64,000 bases of DNA from Nematostella vectensis (GCF_932526225.1 NC_064040.1:12252856-12316855); one strand, 5' to 3'; positions 11,901-23,516 are shown, counted from the stretch's first letter. Notes: a model not told the origin generated them from the letters alone. Made by a program: numbers and translations.

Positions 11901-14900
11901 ATTCTCTTTCACTGCGTTCAGCCGAATAGAAAATATTTATTGTCTATATTATAAAATAAGAGAGACAACGTGTAGGAGGATAGCCATCCAGCTGGTTAAG
12001 GATGTTAAGAATTAAAGAGAACTGGCACGAGAATAATTGGAGAAAGCAAATATGGAATTACAAGCCTAAGTTAAGGCTTACAAGCAATTGGTGTTGTAGA
12101 TCTTCCCTACAATAAAGATCTTTGCATCTTTCTGTCTTCCACCGACCGTGTTTCTTAATCAGGCGATCAGGGACATCGCTATTGGCTGCAGAGGTGGCGC
12201 CGCCACTCCTAAGCGAATGGAGACCCACGCGTGCGGTGTCAATGCCGATAGATTTAAACTTGGCTAGAATAACTTCACGCGCTCTAGAGTATGAGAGATT
12301 CGAACCAGCTCGTAGAGTGTAAACGTTATTCGGGCGATGCGCAACGAGAGATCGAAAAACAAACTCATGGGAGGAAGGACTGTCACCGGACAATAAGGCA
12401 TACCTTTTTAACATGTTATAGGGGCAAGTAGCATTGCCTGTCTTAGCGATTATCACGGTTGAACCTAAGCTAAGCTGGTCTGTCTTACTCTTAGGGATCA
12501 AGATAGAAAAATAACTTTCTTCAAATTGTATGTGTGACCACTTAATATTACAGATTTCGTCATAGCGAAGAAAACCGGCAAAGCCGACCAAACAAATACA
12601 AACATCTCTAATATCAGATAGAGTAGCAAAAGTGCCGGCAAACTTATTAACTAACGCGGATAAATGCTCAGGAAAAATAGGTAAGCGTTGTCTAGATACT
12701 TTAGGCTTAGAAACTGATAACATGCGAGAGATACCCTTCAAAACGGCCTTACAAAAGTTACTATCACAAGGATTTGGGGCCCCACAGGATTTATGAAAGA
12801 ATGAAATAGCATAGTAGCTGGACTGAACAGAGGAAAAAGACAGACCTGACTGCGCTAGACTAACTAAATACAAAGCAACATAAGAATCTTTAGCTGGGAA
12901 GTAGGTGACCTCGTCGAAACAGCTTGTCCACTGTCTCCACTTTTTAAACTTGGCAGAATAGCCTTTTACTGTAGTGGGGGCGTTGGATGACAATAGGACT
13001 TCAGGGACTTGTCTTGACAAGTCAACCAGCAGAGGGTTGTCTAAATAAGCAAAGCGATTTGTAAAGAAAAAAGGAAAAACAATCGTTAATCTCGAGTAAG
13101 TAGATTTTAATTTTACACCAATATAATGACATCATACACACAGGCTTAAAACAAGCATAGGAAAATAATTTCATTATGATTTCACATATATCATTCTATA
13201 GGCTATAAAGCGCATACAAATGTATCCTCTCTGTAATAACAAGTTCATCTCTTATCATTGTATGATGTTTATCATATGGAATAATCCAACATGCGAGCTA
13301 TAAAGCTCCAGGCATAAGCCTTCACAGCGGCCTTGATTACACTCTAAATATTCAGCTATAAAGCTCGGCTACTAAATAAAGCTAATGAGAAGCATCAAGC
13401 TTAATGACTAGAACCGGGGATTGGAATTTACCATCCGAGAAAATCGTGTTAAAGCTAGACGGACCAAAAATTCCACTAGAGTCCGAAAACTCCATCACCT
13501 CGAGGACTGAAAACCTGGGCTCATGTAAAGGAAAAAGCACTGACCAAAAAACAGACGATTGCCATTTCGGAACAACAAGACACCCATGAGCGTGGCACGC
13601 CTCTAAATGAAAAACCGTGCGTGGAATGAGGTAGATAGGCGGAACAAGCCAATTGTTGTCATGAGACCAATCGACGCTAAACGCATCAACCGCTTGTGTG
13701 CCCGGACACCAGAACTTGGAATAAAACTTAGCACACTTGGCCGAATTGTGAGAAGCGAAACAATCAGCTGAAAAGGGGCCGAACAATGAACCCATGCGAA
13801 TGAAAAAGGCATTGGACACGGTCCAGTCATCATAGTCGACAACTCGACTGAGCAAATCTGCATACTCATTAAGTTGCCTAGGAACCCACTCGACTTCAAG
13901 AGAAACTTGGTGTGAAGCACAAAAATGAAAAATATCCAAAGCTATCTTATGAAGCCTCAGAGACATGCTTCCTTTGCGAGTTATTATAGCGGCGTTGCGA
14001 TTGTCCGTATAAATCTTAACAATCTTACCCTCAATAAGCGGTCTAAAAGACTTAAGTGAGTAAATAATTGCTAACAATTCACGGCCATTGCTATCCGAAA
14101 CGGATTCAATAGTAGAGAACGCTTGAAAAAATAATTCAAATTCAGCACTATCTAGAACAAGAGCATGACCACCGCATGCAAAAGCGCTAGCATCAGAATG
14201 AATAACGACAATGGGCTTAGAATAGGAAAAAAGAATCTTGTTATTCAAACGCACGGATGACGAAAGCCAGAACTCAACTTCTACGAGGCATTGTTGAAAA
14301 AACTGATAACAACAAAGGTCTAACTGAGTGTCCCATTGTTCTCTAAAATTAACAGCAGACTGCAAAAATCTGGTCATAATGATGGCAATATTACCGACCA
14401 CAGGCGAAAGTGAAATTATCTTACCTACACAAGAGGCCAAAAAACGAGGTGTAACTAAAGGCAAACGCGACTTAAGTTCTTGCAGAGAAGAAATTAACTT
14501 ATCAATTCTAGGTCGAGGAATAGAAATACTCGAATCCGCAAGGTTCCAGACAATGCCGAGCCATTCAAGCGTTTGAGAAGGGTGCCAGACCGATTTCTCG
14601 GAACTAGGAACAATACCAGCGCGAATTAAGTCTGCACGAACAACCTCAGCTACGCGCTCGGCCGTAGCTAAGTCTTTCTCGCAAAAAATACCGTCATCTA
14701 AATAAAGAACGGTACGAAATCCCAACGAGCGCCAGTGGCGAACTAAAGGACGGAAAAATTTAGTAAACAAATAAGGAGCTGAAGAGATTCCGAATGGCAA
14801 AACCGAAAAACAAAAGTAACGATTAATATTAGAATCGAGAGGCCACTGAAAACCTAAATATTGCTGAGAAGAGAACGACATATCAATGTGGTGATATCCG

Positions 14901-17900
14901 GACTTCATATCGAACTTAAACAAAAAACCATTCTGAACGATAATTTGAATAAATGACTTCCAATCTTCCATGCGAAACTTCTGCTTAGGAATGCACTTGT
15001 TAACATGCCGAAGATCCAGTATGAGTCTAGGTTTCCCAGCGGAATTATACGAAACAGACAAAGGATTTATGACAGTCGGCGGAGCAAAAACTTCAACAAC
15101 TAAGCCTAAGTTAAGCAATTCTGCAATAGCATCAGATACGAAAGTGGGATCACTAAGGGCGGACTTATTATTAGGCAAATGAACCCTAGTTGGCAAACTG
15201 GAGAACGGGATAGAGTAACCTATATTAATAACATCCAGAATCCAAGTAGGAGCGTTAATATCCTTCCAAAACGAAACATGAGCTTTAAGACGACCCTTAA
15301 CTACAGGTGGGGTAACACCACTTTCATATTCATACAAGTTACGCTTATAAAAGTCTAAGACAGTATCATTGTCATAATTGATAACAGACTTATCTTCAAT
15401 CAAAGCTTGCATCTCTTGGTCGGGTGTAGCACAATCAATGCAATTATCACATGAAGTAGTAAGAGAACCAGAAAACGCCTCATTGACTTTACTAGCCAAG
15501 TTCTTAAAAAAGGAAGGGCTACTGGCGGCTGGCTGACGTGGAGCTTGTTGTTGTGCCGGGAGTACCAAACTGGGGGAAGGATTTGGCGATGCGCACAGGG
15601 CAATCCCTCCACCAATGCCCAGGGGCTCCACAGTAACGACAGGATCCTCGCTGCTGTTCGTTGGGACGCTGTTGGCCAAAACTGGAGCCATACTGCTGGT
15701 AGCTTGGCTGTCGACCGGACCAACCGGCTCTCTGGTCGAACGAAGGCCTGTTGTAGGGCGCAAAAGCGCCGCGACCTCTTCCTGAAGGTTTCTCAGCATA
15801 CTTGTGCTTGTTGGCTCTGTTTTTTTCTCGCAAAGCTTCCCGCTCGGCGGCCCTAATCTTCTTGTCGTCCTCCTGATCGATAGCTACCGGCGAGCCCTCG
15901 TAATGTTTAACAGTGGCCCAGCCACCCTCAGAGGAATCCGCAATTCTGATCTTACGATTTCTGTCTTCGATAAGCGATACGGCTTGTTTTATATGAAAGA
16001 TCGCGTCGTCGGTCTGTGGAGCAGTAGGGGTTAAGGCCAGGCTTGACAGTGATTTATCGAGATGCTCCTTGACAGAAAGATTGAATTTGTAGTTCCGTAG
16101 GTTACCAGGGTGAATGAGCTTGACTTCGGATTCGGTTTTTAACTGCTTCGACAAGGTTAGCGCTTGTTCAGCCGAGTTCGAAGACTCTTTAAATAAACTT
16201 GTGAGACTTGATTTATGGGCGTCAAGCTCGGTCAGTAGAAAGGATTTGAAGCTTTCTAGATCCTCTTTAGTAGCCATAAATATACCATCGATTCTAGAGA
16301 GAGTTATTAGTAGAGCTGGAAGGCGTCAAGTGAATAACGCGACGCCAAACAATGTATAATAAGGACATACTAAAGTCATGTGACCAAAAAGGGAACAAAA
16401 GAAACAACAACAATCTCGTTAATACCGAAAATAAATTCATTATTGTCAACGCCACATAGCCAACAACACCACCATTATCGGCACCACCGTCACCCACGAT
16501 CGTCTTAAGCACCACTTTCATCGCCATCACCATGATAATCATCATCATCACTACCACCATTAGCATTACCATTGTCATTGTTGTCATCACCACCACCATT
16601 ACTATCACCGAAACCATAAGTGTCACCAATACGACAACCTAGTACCAACACCACTACCATAATTATCCACCATCACCGTCACCAACACCACTACCATAAT
16701 TATCCACCATCACTACCATAATTATCCACCATCACCGTCACCAACACCACTACCATAATTATCCACCATCACCGTCACCAACACCACTACCATAATTATC
16801 CACCATCACCGTCACCACCATCACCACCATCATCATCACCATCACCGTCACCACCATCACCATCACCATCACCACCATCACCATCACCACCATCACCACC
16901 ATCACCACCACCATCACCACCACCACCACCATCACCACCATCACCACCATCACCACCACCATCACCACCATCACCACCACCATCACCACCATCACCACCA
17001 CCATCACCACCATCACCACCATCACCACCACCACCACCATCACCACCATCACCACCACCATCACCACCACCACCACCATCACCACCATCACCACCATCAC
17101 CACCACCATCACCACCACCACCATCACCACCATCACCACCATCACCACCACCACCACCACCATCACCACCATCACCACCATCACCACCACCATCACCACC
17201 ATCACCACCATCACAACCACCATCACCGTCACCACCATCACCATCACCACCATCACCATTAGCCTGCGTAGCAAGCGTTTCTGTGGAGTTAGAGCGAAAG
17301 AGGAATATGGCCGCGCGAAAAATGTGGCGAGCGCAAAAAAAGAGAAGGGGGAGTGGGAGGGGGAGGGGGAAGAAGGAAACGCTTGCCAGCACTTATTGTC
17401 TTTTTGGCTCACAGCGAAGAGTCTGCGATTATTTTCTGATCGCAGAATTCTAGGCTTCTGATTGGCGAGGCGCGGCTAAGGCTCAGTGACATTTCGCAGA
17501 TTCACACTCACAATTTCTCAAAATAGCCTTGCACAAGGATCCACTGAAAGATGTTTAAGAAACTGAGACAGCGATGCGATATACAAACAGCTATTGGGTG
17601 AAGGAAATTCGTTAGCCGTTTTGTCGATTGGTCCTAACAAGGATATATTCCAACTTGAAGCGAATTTAAAGAAAGACAGCCGTGTTTGTCGTTCGCGCCG
17701 TCAAGGTGGAATCGTGACATTTAAGTTGGATTGGAACTTTTTTAAATCTTGCAGTTTGACTCTTTCCTTGTCTATTTAAATTTACGGTAGGTTTCCGAGT
17801 GCTTGCAAGCGTTTCCTTCTCTCTCTCCCCATTCTTCGAGCGGCCACATTCTTGGCTTGAAACTCCACAGAAACGCATGCTACGCAGGCTACATTACCAC

Positions 17901-20140
17901 TACCATCACCACCACCATCATCACCATCACCACCACCATCACTATCAACACCATCATCATCACCACCACCCCCATCACCACCAGCATTACCATCACCATC
18001 ACCACTACCACTACCATCATAACCATTACCAACATCACCACCACTATCAACACCACCATCATCACCACCACTATCACCACCACTACCACCACCACCATCA
18101 TCACCACCACTATCACCACCACCATCACCACCACCATCATCACCACCACTATCACCACCACCATCATCACCACCACTATCACCACCACCATCATCACCAC
18201 CACTATCACCACCACCATCACCACCACCATCATCACCACCACTATCACCACCACCATCATCACCACCACTATCACCACCACCATCATCACCACCACTGTC
18301 ATCACAACCATCATCATTTGATTACACGATTTTACTTTACACCTGCTTATTTTTTATAGGATCCCATTCTTTTCTCTTGCTCGATTGCGGAGAATATCGC
18401 GTACGGGGCCGCGTCAAGTGAGGTCAGCATGGACGCGATAAAGGACGCGGCACGACAGGCGAACGCGGCGAACTTTATCGAGTCCTTTCCCAACGGTTAC
18501 GACACGATCGTTGGGGAGAGGGGGCAAATGCTGTCAGGTGAGCTAATTCAAATTTAAAAAGACACGTTTATGCTTTACAAACATCGAACAATATCCAAAT
18601 TTAAGTTTGTTTCTAAGTAGTTTTACGTATTATATAATAGACGGTGGATATTTTACGTTTATTGGTAATAGCATTATAAGGAGAGGTAGAAAAAGAAAGT
18701 AGAATCGGATAGTAGGTATTTGCCAGTTGAAAAGAGAGAATAGGATAAACGCGTAATGGTAAAAGGGACATTTTGACGTCAAAGTTAAAGGTAAAGGGAC
18801 AATTTGACGTCAAAGTTAAAGGTAAAGGGACAATTTGACGCCAAACTTGAAGGTAAAGGGACAATTTGACGTCAAAGTTAAAGGTAAAGGGACAATTTGA
18901 CGCCAAACTTGAAGGTAAAGGGACAATTTGGCGTCAAAGCCAAAGGTAAAGGGACAATTTGACGTCAAAGTTAAAGGTAAAGGGACAATTTGACGCCAAA
19001 CTTGAAGGTAAAGGGACAATTTGACGTCAAAGTTAAAGGGACAATTTGACGCCAAAGTTAAAGGTAAAGGGAAAATTTGACGCCAAAGTTAAAGGTAAAG
19101 GGACAATTTGACGTCAACGTCAAAGGTAAAGGGACAAATTGGCGGCCGTTTTTATTGATGGTGTTAAGAAAAAAATCAAACGTATCTTAGATTTAGGGTC
19201 ATTATCAGCCTCGTTTTAGATATTCTCAACCGGGTTTCTGATCGGTTTTCCTGTGATTGGTAAGAGTTGTGACGTCACGTGCAAGCTCTGTCGCTGTTTC
19301 CTGGGACTTGGATGGGGCTTGATATTTCGAGTGACCTTTTTTTTCAATTTCATATTGGCTGGAGTCATCAGGCCTGTTCAATTTCGTATATTATTTTTAA
19401 AAAGTTAATACTTTTAAAGACACTTTTTGGTGGGCTTCGGTGATCTTGGGATCGAGGGAAATTCGTTTTTTTTTTAAACGATTGTCATTTTCTTAAGGTG
19501 GACAAAGGCAGCGTATTGCCATCGCAAGAGCCATATTGAAGGTATGTCTGGTACCACGAGGTGATAGCTTTTACACGCTTAAAACGCATTTGTTAAACAC
19601 ATTTTCGCTCTGATTTTTGTCTAACAGAATCCAAAAATACTTCTTCTTGATGAAGCTACAAGGTGAGTTAGTTATTGCTAAACAAATATGTGAGGTTTGA
19701 TATTGATTCTTCAGGTTTGTATGCTTGTAACCACATTTTAGTTCCACTGTAGTATAAATGGAATGATTAATTGACAGCATACAAATTTTACATATCTTAT
19801 CATATCTCAAGGAGAACTGAAATAGATCCGCTTTATATGTCATATTTTTCACATTTCTTACTGCGAGAAGCAGTCTATATCTCTATAATAATCACGTTTT
19901 TCTTCCAGTGCGTTGGACTCGGAGAGCGAGCACCTGGTGCAAGAGGCGTTGGAGCGACTGATGAAAGGGCGCACTGTAATCACCATCGCACATCGCCTCT
20001 CCACCATCAAGAACGCAGACAACATCGTGGTACTGGACGGTGGGTCTATCGTGGAGAGCGGCTCCTATAGCCAGCTGATGGAAGAACCTGACGGGCTGTT
20101 CCGAAAACTGGTTGAAAGACAAACGATATCGTCCGAGTAA
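5943..20140 (+). CDS. ABCB10: ABCB10-type mitochondrial ABC half-transporter, 13 exons
   Basis: This is an inner-mitochondrial-membrane ABC half-transporter that works as a homodimer. Exons are 5943-6336, 7266-7472, 7617-7819, 8280-8414, 8662-8732, 8840-8915, 9741-9876, 10527-10622, 11477-11766, 18360-18537, 19498-19541, 19628-19662 and 19909-20140. All are bounded by GT/AG and the frame closes exactly at 698 residues (human about 738). The first residues are basic and hydroxylated, like a mitochondrial presequence. The membrane domain carries the family stretches [24 protein letters not shown] and [13 protein letters not shown]. The ATPase has Walker [10 protein letters not shown] (near 488), Q-loop HQDPILF, signature LSGGQRQR (near 595), Walker [13 protein letters not shown] and H-loop IAHRLST. 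The ATG at 5943 is chosen because the frame upstream offers only a GTG. Resemblance to vertebrate ABCB10 is end to end. Transport substrate is not readable from sequence. Confidence 0.95.
6613..6660. repeat. Short GC-rich repeat relic, copy A
   Basis: The stretch beginning TATGACTGCGCACCCCCC and ending near a degenerate CAGCCAATCCT...GCGCCTG recurs at 11326-11374, where it is better preserved. Both are in ABCB10 introns. Probably the end of a short dispersed element; full borders were not found. Confidence 0.5.
9361..9740 (+). repeat. About 52-bp minisatellite ending at the exon 7 splice acceptor of ABCB10
   Basis: About seven imperfect units of 50-53 bases run up to the exon boundary. Each contains a T-rich tract, a CTTGTCAGAC-like core and GGTTTG, followed by a GAGTGTTGATTTCAA-like spacer. 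The last unit is the real acceptor plus exon start (TTGTCAG|ACGGGTTTG at 9734-9749). The array therefore looks like repeated copies of the 3' splice site itself. Confidence 0.8.
10254..10506 (-). mobile_element. Short TIR element (MITE), 'GTCACCAG' family, copy 1
   Basis: The reverse complement aligns along its length with the copies at 30167 and 30710. Ends are degenerate forms of GTCACCAGTTTACTTCCGG and its complement (ACTGGTGAC at about 10492-10500). It lies in ABCB10 intron 7, its right end about 20 bases from the exon 8 acceptor. It encodes nothing. Confidence 0.75.
11326..11374. repeat. Short GC-rich repeat relic, copy B
   Basis: This repeats the stretch at 6613-6660, with a poly-C run and the end motif CAGCCAATCCTGGGTACGCGCC. 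It lies in ABCB10 intron 8 about 100 bases before exon 9. Confidence 0.5.
12058..13020 (-). CDS. DIRS-type tyrosine recombinase (integrase)
   Basis: This 320-residue frame is a tyrosine recombinase, the enzyme DIRS elements use to insert a circular DNA copy. The catalytic set is visible: Arg in GFLRYDE (about 152), His-x-x-Arg in HSLRSGG (268-271), His in KHGRW (about 291) and the Tyr nucleophile in KDLYCRE (about 303). An N-terminal SAM-like arm-binding region precedes it. The first codon of the stated span is TTG and the frame stays open upstream, so the true start is unresolved. It is the last coding frame of the element, separated from the RT frame by about 360 bases of AT-rich sequence. 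Confidence 0.88.
   Translation of the reverse strand: MSRQVPEVLLSSNAPTTVKGYSAKFKKWRQWTSCFDEVTYFPAKDSYVALYLVSLAQSGLSFSSVQSSYYAISFFHKSCGAPNPCDSNFCKAVLKGISRMLSVSKPKVSRQRLPIFPEHLSALVNKFAGTFATLSDIRDVCICLVGFAGFLRYDEICNIKWSHIQFEESYFSILIPKSKTDQLSLGSTVIIAKTGNATCPYNMLKRYALLSGDSPSSHEFVFRSLVAHRPNNVYTLRAGSNLSYSRAREVILAKFKSIGIDTARVGLHSLRSGGATSAANSDVPDRLIKKHGRWKTERCKDLYCREDLQHQLLVSLNLGL
13382..15799 (-). CDS. DIRS-type reverse transcriptase / RNase H polyprotein
   Basis: This is an 805-residue frame starting at ATG 15799. Residues 1 to about 95 overlap the gag frame and may not be the real N terminus. The reverse transcriptase includes [39 protein letters not shown] and the catalytic YLDDG near 366-370. 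RNase H follows, with HSDAS near 534, GRELLAI near 573 and TDNRNA near 600. The C-terminal 150 residues include [17 protein letters not shown] and [10 protein letters not shown], a tail found in DIRS-like pols and not needed for RT activity. No internal stop or frameshift is seen. Confidence 0.9.
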   Translation of the reverse strand: MLRNLQEEVAALLRPTTGLRSTREPVGPVDSQATSSMAPVLANSVPTNSSEDPVVTVEPLGIGGGIALCASPNPSPSLVLPAQQQAPRQPAASSPSFFKNLASKVNEAFSGSLTTSCDNCIDCATPDQEMQALIEDKSVINYDNDTVLDFYKRNLYEYESGVTPPVVKGRLKAHVSFWKDINAPTWILDVINIGYSIPFSSLPTRVHLPNNKSALSDPTFVSDAIAELLNLGLVVEVFAPPTVINPLSVSYNSAGKPRLILDLRHVNKCIPKQKFRMEDWKSFIQIIVQNGFLFKFDMKSGYHHIDMSFSSQQYLGFQWPLDSNINRYFCFSVLPFGISSAPYLFTKFFRPLVRHWRSLGFRTVLYLDDGIFCEKDLATAERVAEVVRADLIRAGIVPSSEKSVWHPSQTLEWLGIVWNLADSSISIPRPRIDKLISSLQELKSRLPLVTPRFLASCVGKIISLSPVVGNIAIIMTRFLQSAVNFREQWDTQLDLCCYQFFQQCLVEVEFWLSSSVRLNNKILFSYSKPIVVIHSDASAFACGGHALVLDSAEFELFFQAFSTIESVSDSNGRELLAIIYSLKSFRPLIEGKIVKIYTDNRNAAIITRKGSMSLRLHKIALDIFHFCASHQVSLEVEWVPRQLNEYADLLSRVVDYDDWTVSNAFFIRMGSLFGPFSADCFASHNSAKCAKFYSKFWCPGTQAVDAFSVDWSHDNNWLVPPIYLIPRTVFHLEACHAHGCLVVPKWQSSVFWSVLFPLHEPRFSVLEVMEFSDSSGIFGPSSFNTIFSDGKFQSPVLVIKLDASH
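15519..16277 (-). CDS. Gag-like protein of the DIRS-type element, zinc knuckle
   Basis: A 252-residue frame from ATG 16277 makes up the first coding region of the element. The N-terminal half is charged and helical. The C-terminal part is Gly/Gln/Ser-rich with RGRG and ends in a CCHC zinc knuckle ([14 protein letters not shown], near residues 216-229), the RNA-binding signature of retroelement nucleocapsids. It overlaps the RT frame by about 280 bases in another phase. Confidence 0.82.
   Translation of the reverse strand: MATKEDLESFKSFLLTELDAHKSSLTSLFKESSNSAEQALTLSKQLKTESEVKLIHPGNLRNYKFNLSVKEHLDKSLSSLALTPTAPQTDDAIFHIKQAVSLIEDRNRKIRIADSSEGGWATVKHYEGSPVAIDQEDDKKIRAAEREALREKNRANKHKYAEKPSGRGRGAFAPYNRPSFDQRAGWSGRQPSYQQYGSSFGQQRPNEQQRGSCRYCGAPGHWWRDCPVRIAKSFPQFGTPGTTTSSTSASRQ
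16440..17260. repeat. CAC/CAT-rich microsatellite, left half
   Basis: About 0.8 kb consists mostly of CACCAT and CACCAC on the plus strand. At 16640-16800 it contains an embedded 36-base higher-order unit (ACCAACACCACTACCATAAT...) repeated about four times. Long low-complexity frames arise here in several phases and are not genes. It continues at 17891 beyond an inserted element. Confidence 0.95.
17261..17890. mobile_element. 630-bp nonautonomous TIR element inserted in the microsatellite
   Basis: The left end AGCCTGCGTAGCAAGCGTTT (17261) matches the reverse complement of the right end (ATGCTACGCAGGCT, to 17890). The similarity continues inward about 100-130 bases through CTGTGGAGTT, ATGTGGCCGC and GAAGGAAACGCTTGC. 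The interior has no coding frame of note. Long TIRs suggest a Mutator-like MITE, but I could not read a clean target-site duplication in the repetitive flanks. Confidence 0.85.
17891..18317. repeat. CAC/CAT-rich microsatellite, right half
   Basis: This is the same strand bias as the left half, with a dominant unit of about 27 bases (CACCACTATCACCACCACCAT plus CATCAC). It ends about 40 bases before ABCB10 exon 10. The polyhistidine and polythreonine frames here are artefacts of the repeat. Confidence 0.95.
18760..19140. repeat. 31-bp minisatellite carrying TGACGTCA palindromes, ABCB10 intron 10
   Basis: About twelve units of 31 bases, each GACAATTTGACGTCAAAG plus TTAAAGGTAAAGG or a variant. 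About half carry the exact 8-base palindrome TGACGTCA, the consensus CREB/ATF site; the rest have TGACGCCA or GGCGTCA. Whether any factor binds is unknown. Confidence 0.9.
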
Positions 20141-20790
20141 AGACAGACGATATTATCCGAGTTAGACAGACGATCTTATCTGAGTAGGACAGACTATAGC
20201 ATCCGTCATCAGAAAAACGAAAAGGCGGTTATTACCCGGGTTAGATAGACGATATTGTCCGATTTAAGACAGACGATATTGTCTGAGTTAAGACAAATAT
20301 CATCCGACATTATTTAAGTAAAGACAGGCGATAGTATCCGTCATCCGATATTATCCAAGTTAAGACAGACGATATTATCGGTCATCCGAGTAAAAAGTGA
20401 TCGATTATCGTATGAAGACAGACAATGGCACCCGTTTTTCGGTATTACCGAGTTAAAAAAGACGATACCATCTGAGAAAGAGAGACAATAAATGATGTTT
20501 TCCTAGCTAAGACAAACGATCTTATCTGAGATAGGCAGACGATATTTTTTTTTGTAAAAAAAGAAACGATGTTATCCGAGAAAGACATACGATATTATCT
20601 GTGGAAGACGGACGAAGTAATCCGAGTTAAGGCAGACGATATTATCTAAGAAAGACAGACGAAGTCATCCGATAATGACATGATAATGATTATCTGAAAA
20701 AGACAAACGATATTAATGTGAAATAAGAACGATATTTCTGGGTAAAAACAGACGATATAGTCTCGATAAAAATACAGACAAAATACAAGT
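20117..20790 (+). repeat. 24-bp degenerate minisatellite growing out of the ABCB10 stop codon region
   Basis: The last eight codons of ABCB10 (AGACAAACGATATCGTCCGA GTAA) are the first unit. Downstream there follow about twenty or more degenerate copies of AGACAGACGATATTATCCGA GTTA. Units diverge increasingly to the right, with variants such as GATCTTATCTGAG. The array forms the proximal 3' UTR. It is not a CRISPR: there are no conserved repeat/spacer alternations. Confidence 0.85.
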
Positions 20791-22529
<1,739 letters not shown>

Positions 22530-23516
22530 ATGAATGGGTCTCTTGAAAGCCTTGCTAAACTGCAGAGTGTTCTTTCCTCCCGAAGCAACGCGCAAGTCGC
22601 CTTTGAGGCAGGACTTTTCGTCATCATCTTCATCACGACAGTAGTTGGAAACTCTCTGACCATCTTTATCGTGATAAGAAACAAGAGTTTAAGAACTATC
22701 CCAAACATGTTCGTGATATCGCTCGCTGTGGCAGATCTAGGAATGGGCTGCTTATCCATGCATTTGCTAGTAACAGTCCTTATAACTTCCGAGTGGATCT
22801 TCGGCGAGCTTATTTGCCAGTACCAAGGTTTTATATCTATCTTAATGGCAGCCTCGTCCACGCAAACTCTCGCCTGGACTGCGGTTAATCGCTTCTTTAG
22901 TGTTTGCAAATCACAGAAATGCAGGAAGATCTTCAGTTGGAGAAACACTACACTCATCATGGCGTCTATCTGGGGACTAAGCCTACTGGCGCCCCTTCCT
23001 TACGTTGTTTCGGGGAATCGGTTTGTCTTTAACGCGGGTAAATTCTTCTGTTATCTCGACGTCAAGGCGGGATGGTTTACCGGGTTCCTGGTCGCTGTCT
23101 ACGTCGGGATTCCAACAAATGTGATCTTCTACTGCTACTTCAGGGTTTTCAAATCCGTGCGCGAACATAACAAGAAGCTTCTTCAGTCCAGGGAGACAAC
23201 ACTTAGCGTCGAGGAAATCAAAATCACAAGGACACTTTTTGTGATCGTGGTAGTGTTCATGCTCTGTTGGTCGCCCGTGCTGATAATGGACTTTATTGAT
23301 ACGTTTTCTGGCGATTACACCATACCTCGCGAGGGATACACTGCGTATACCTTCCTCGCCTCCCTCAGCAGTGCAGTCAACGCCGTCATCTATGGGATCA
23401 TGAATCCGAAATTCAAGAAGGAGTACCTGAGGATTATGTTATGCAAGACGCTGCGAGGCGTTCCAGTGGAGACCACGGTCCAGGCAGTAAGAATAACGGC
23501 AGCCTCGGTAGCTTAA
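22530..23516 (+). CDS. Rhodopsin-class GPCR 1, melatonin-receptor-like
   Basis: An intronless 328-residue seven-transmembrane receptor. ATG 22530 is chosen because it gives the MNGS N-glycosylated start seen in its relatives and follows a splice-acceptor-like CAG. An upstream in-frame ATG at 22434 would add 32 residues without receptor character. Visible marks: TM1 GNSLTIFIV, TM2 SLAVADLGMG, TM3-end NRF in place of DRY, TM6 FMLCWSPVLI and TM7 NAVIYG in place of NPxxY. The NRY-like box and NAxxY also occur in melatonin receptors. The ligand cannot be told. It is the most diverged of the four receptors in the window and shares none of their recent conversion tracts. Confidence 0.9.
   Translation: MNGSLESLAKLQSVLSSRSNAQVAFEAGLFVIIFITTVVGNSLTIFIVIRNKSLRTIPNMFVISLAVADLGMGCLSMHLLVTVLITSEWIFGELICQYQGFISILMAASSTQTLAWTAVNRFFSVCKSQKCRKIFSWRNTTLIMASIWGLSLLAPLPYVVSGNRFVFNAGKFFCYLDVKAGWFTGFLVAVYVGIPTNVIFYCYFRVFKSVREHNKKLLQSRETTLSVEEIKITRTLFVIVVVFMLCWSPVLIMDFIDTFSGDYTIPREGYTAYTFLASLSSAVNAVIYGIMNPKFKKEYLRIMLCKTLRGVPVETTVQAVRITAASVA

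Larger units (their letters stand above)
12058..16277 (-). mobile_element. DIRS/Ngaro-type tyrosine-recombinase retrotransposon, antisense in ABCB10 intron 9
   Basis: Three long minus-strand frames are arranged in the order gag, reverse transcriptase/RNase H, tyrosine recombinase. No DDE integrase or aspartic protease is present. This order and the recombinase define the DIRS order of retrotransposons. The coordinates given cover the coding span only; the true ends probably lie near 12.0 kb and 16.3-16.45 kb. I could not find terminal or split direct repeats by eye, so DIRS versus Ngaro is unresolved. All three frames are open over their full length, so the copy looks young. It sits opposite to ABCB10 transcription inside a 6.6 kb intron. 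Confidence 0.9.

Noticed and set aside
16759-17412. Long Val/Met/Gly/Asp repeat frames on the minus strand
   Set aside because: They are translations of the CAC/CAT microsatellite; several phases are open at once and composition is purely repetitive.
17799-18359. Polyhistidine and Thr/Ile frames on the plus strand
   Set aside because: Same microsatellite artefact; the frame starts inside a TIR and has no signal, domain or codon bias.
20128-20790. CRISPR-like array
   Set aside because: Units are contiguous and degenerate without unique spacers, and the DNA is eukaryotic.
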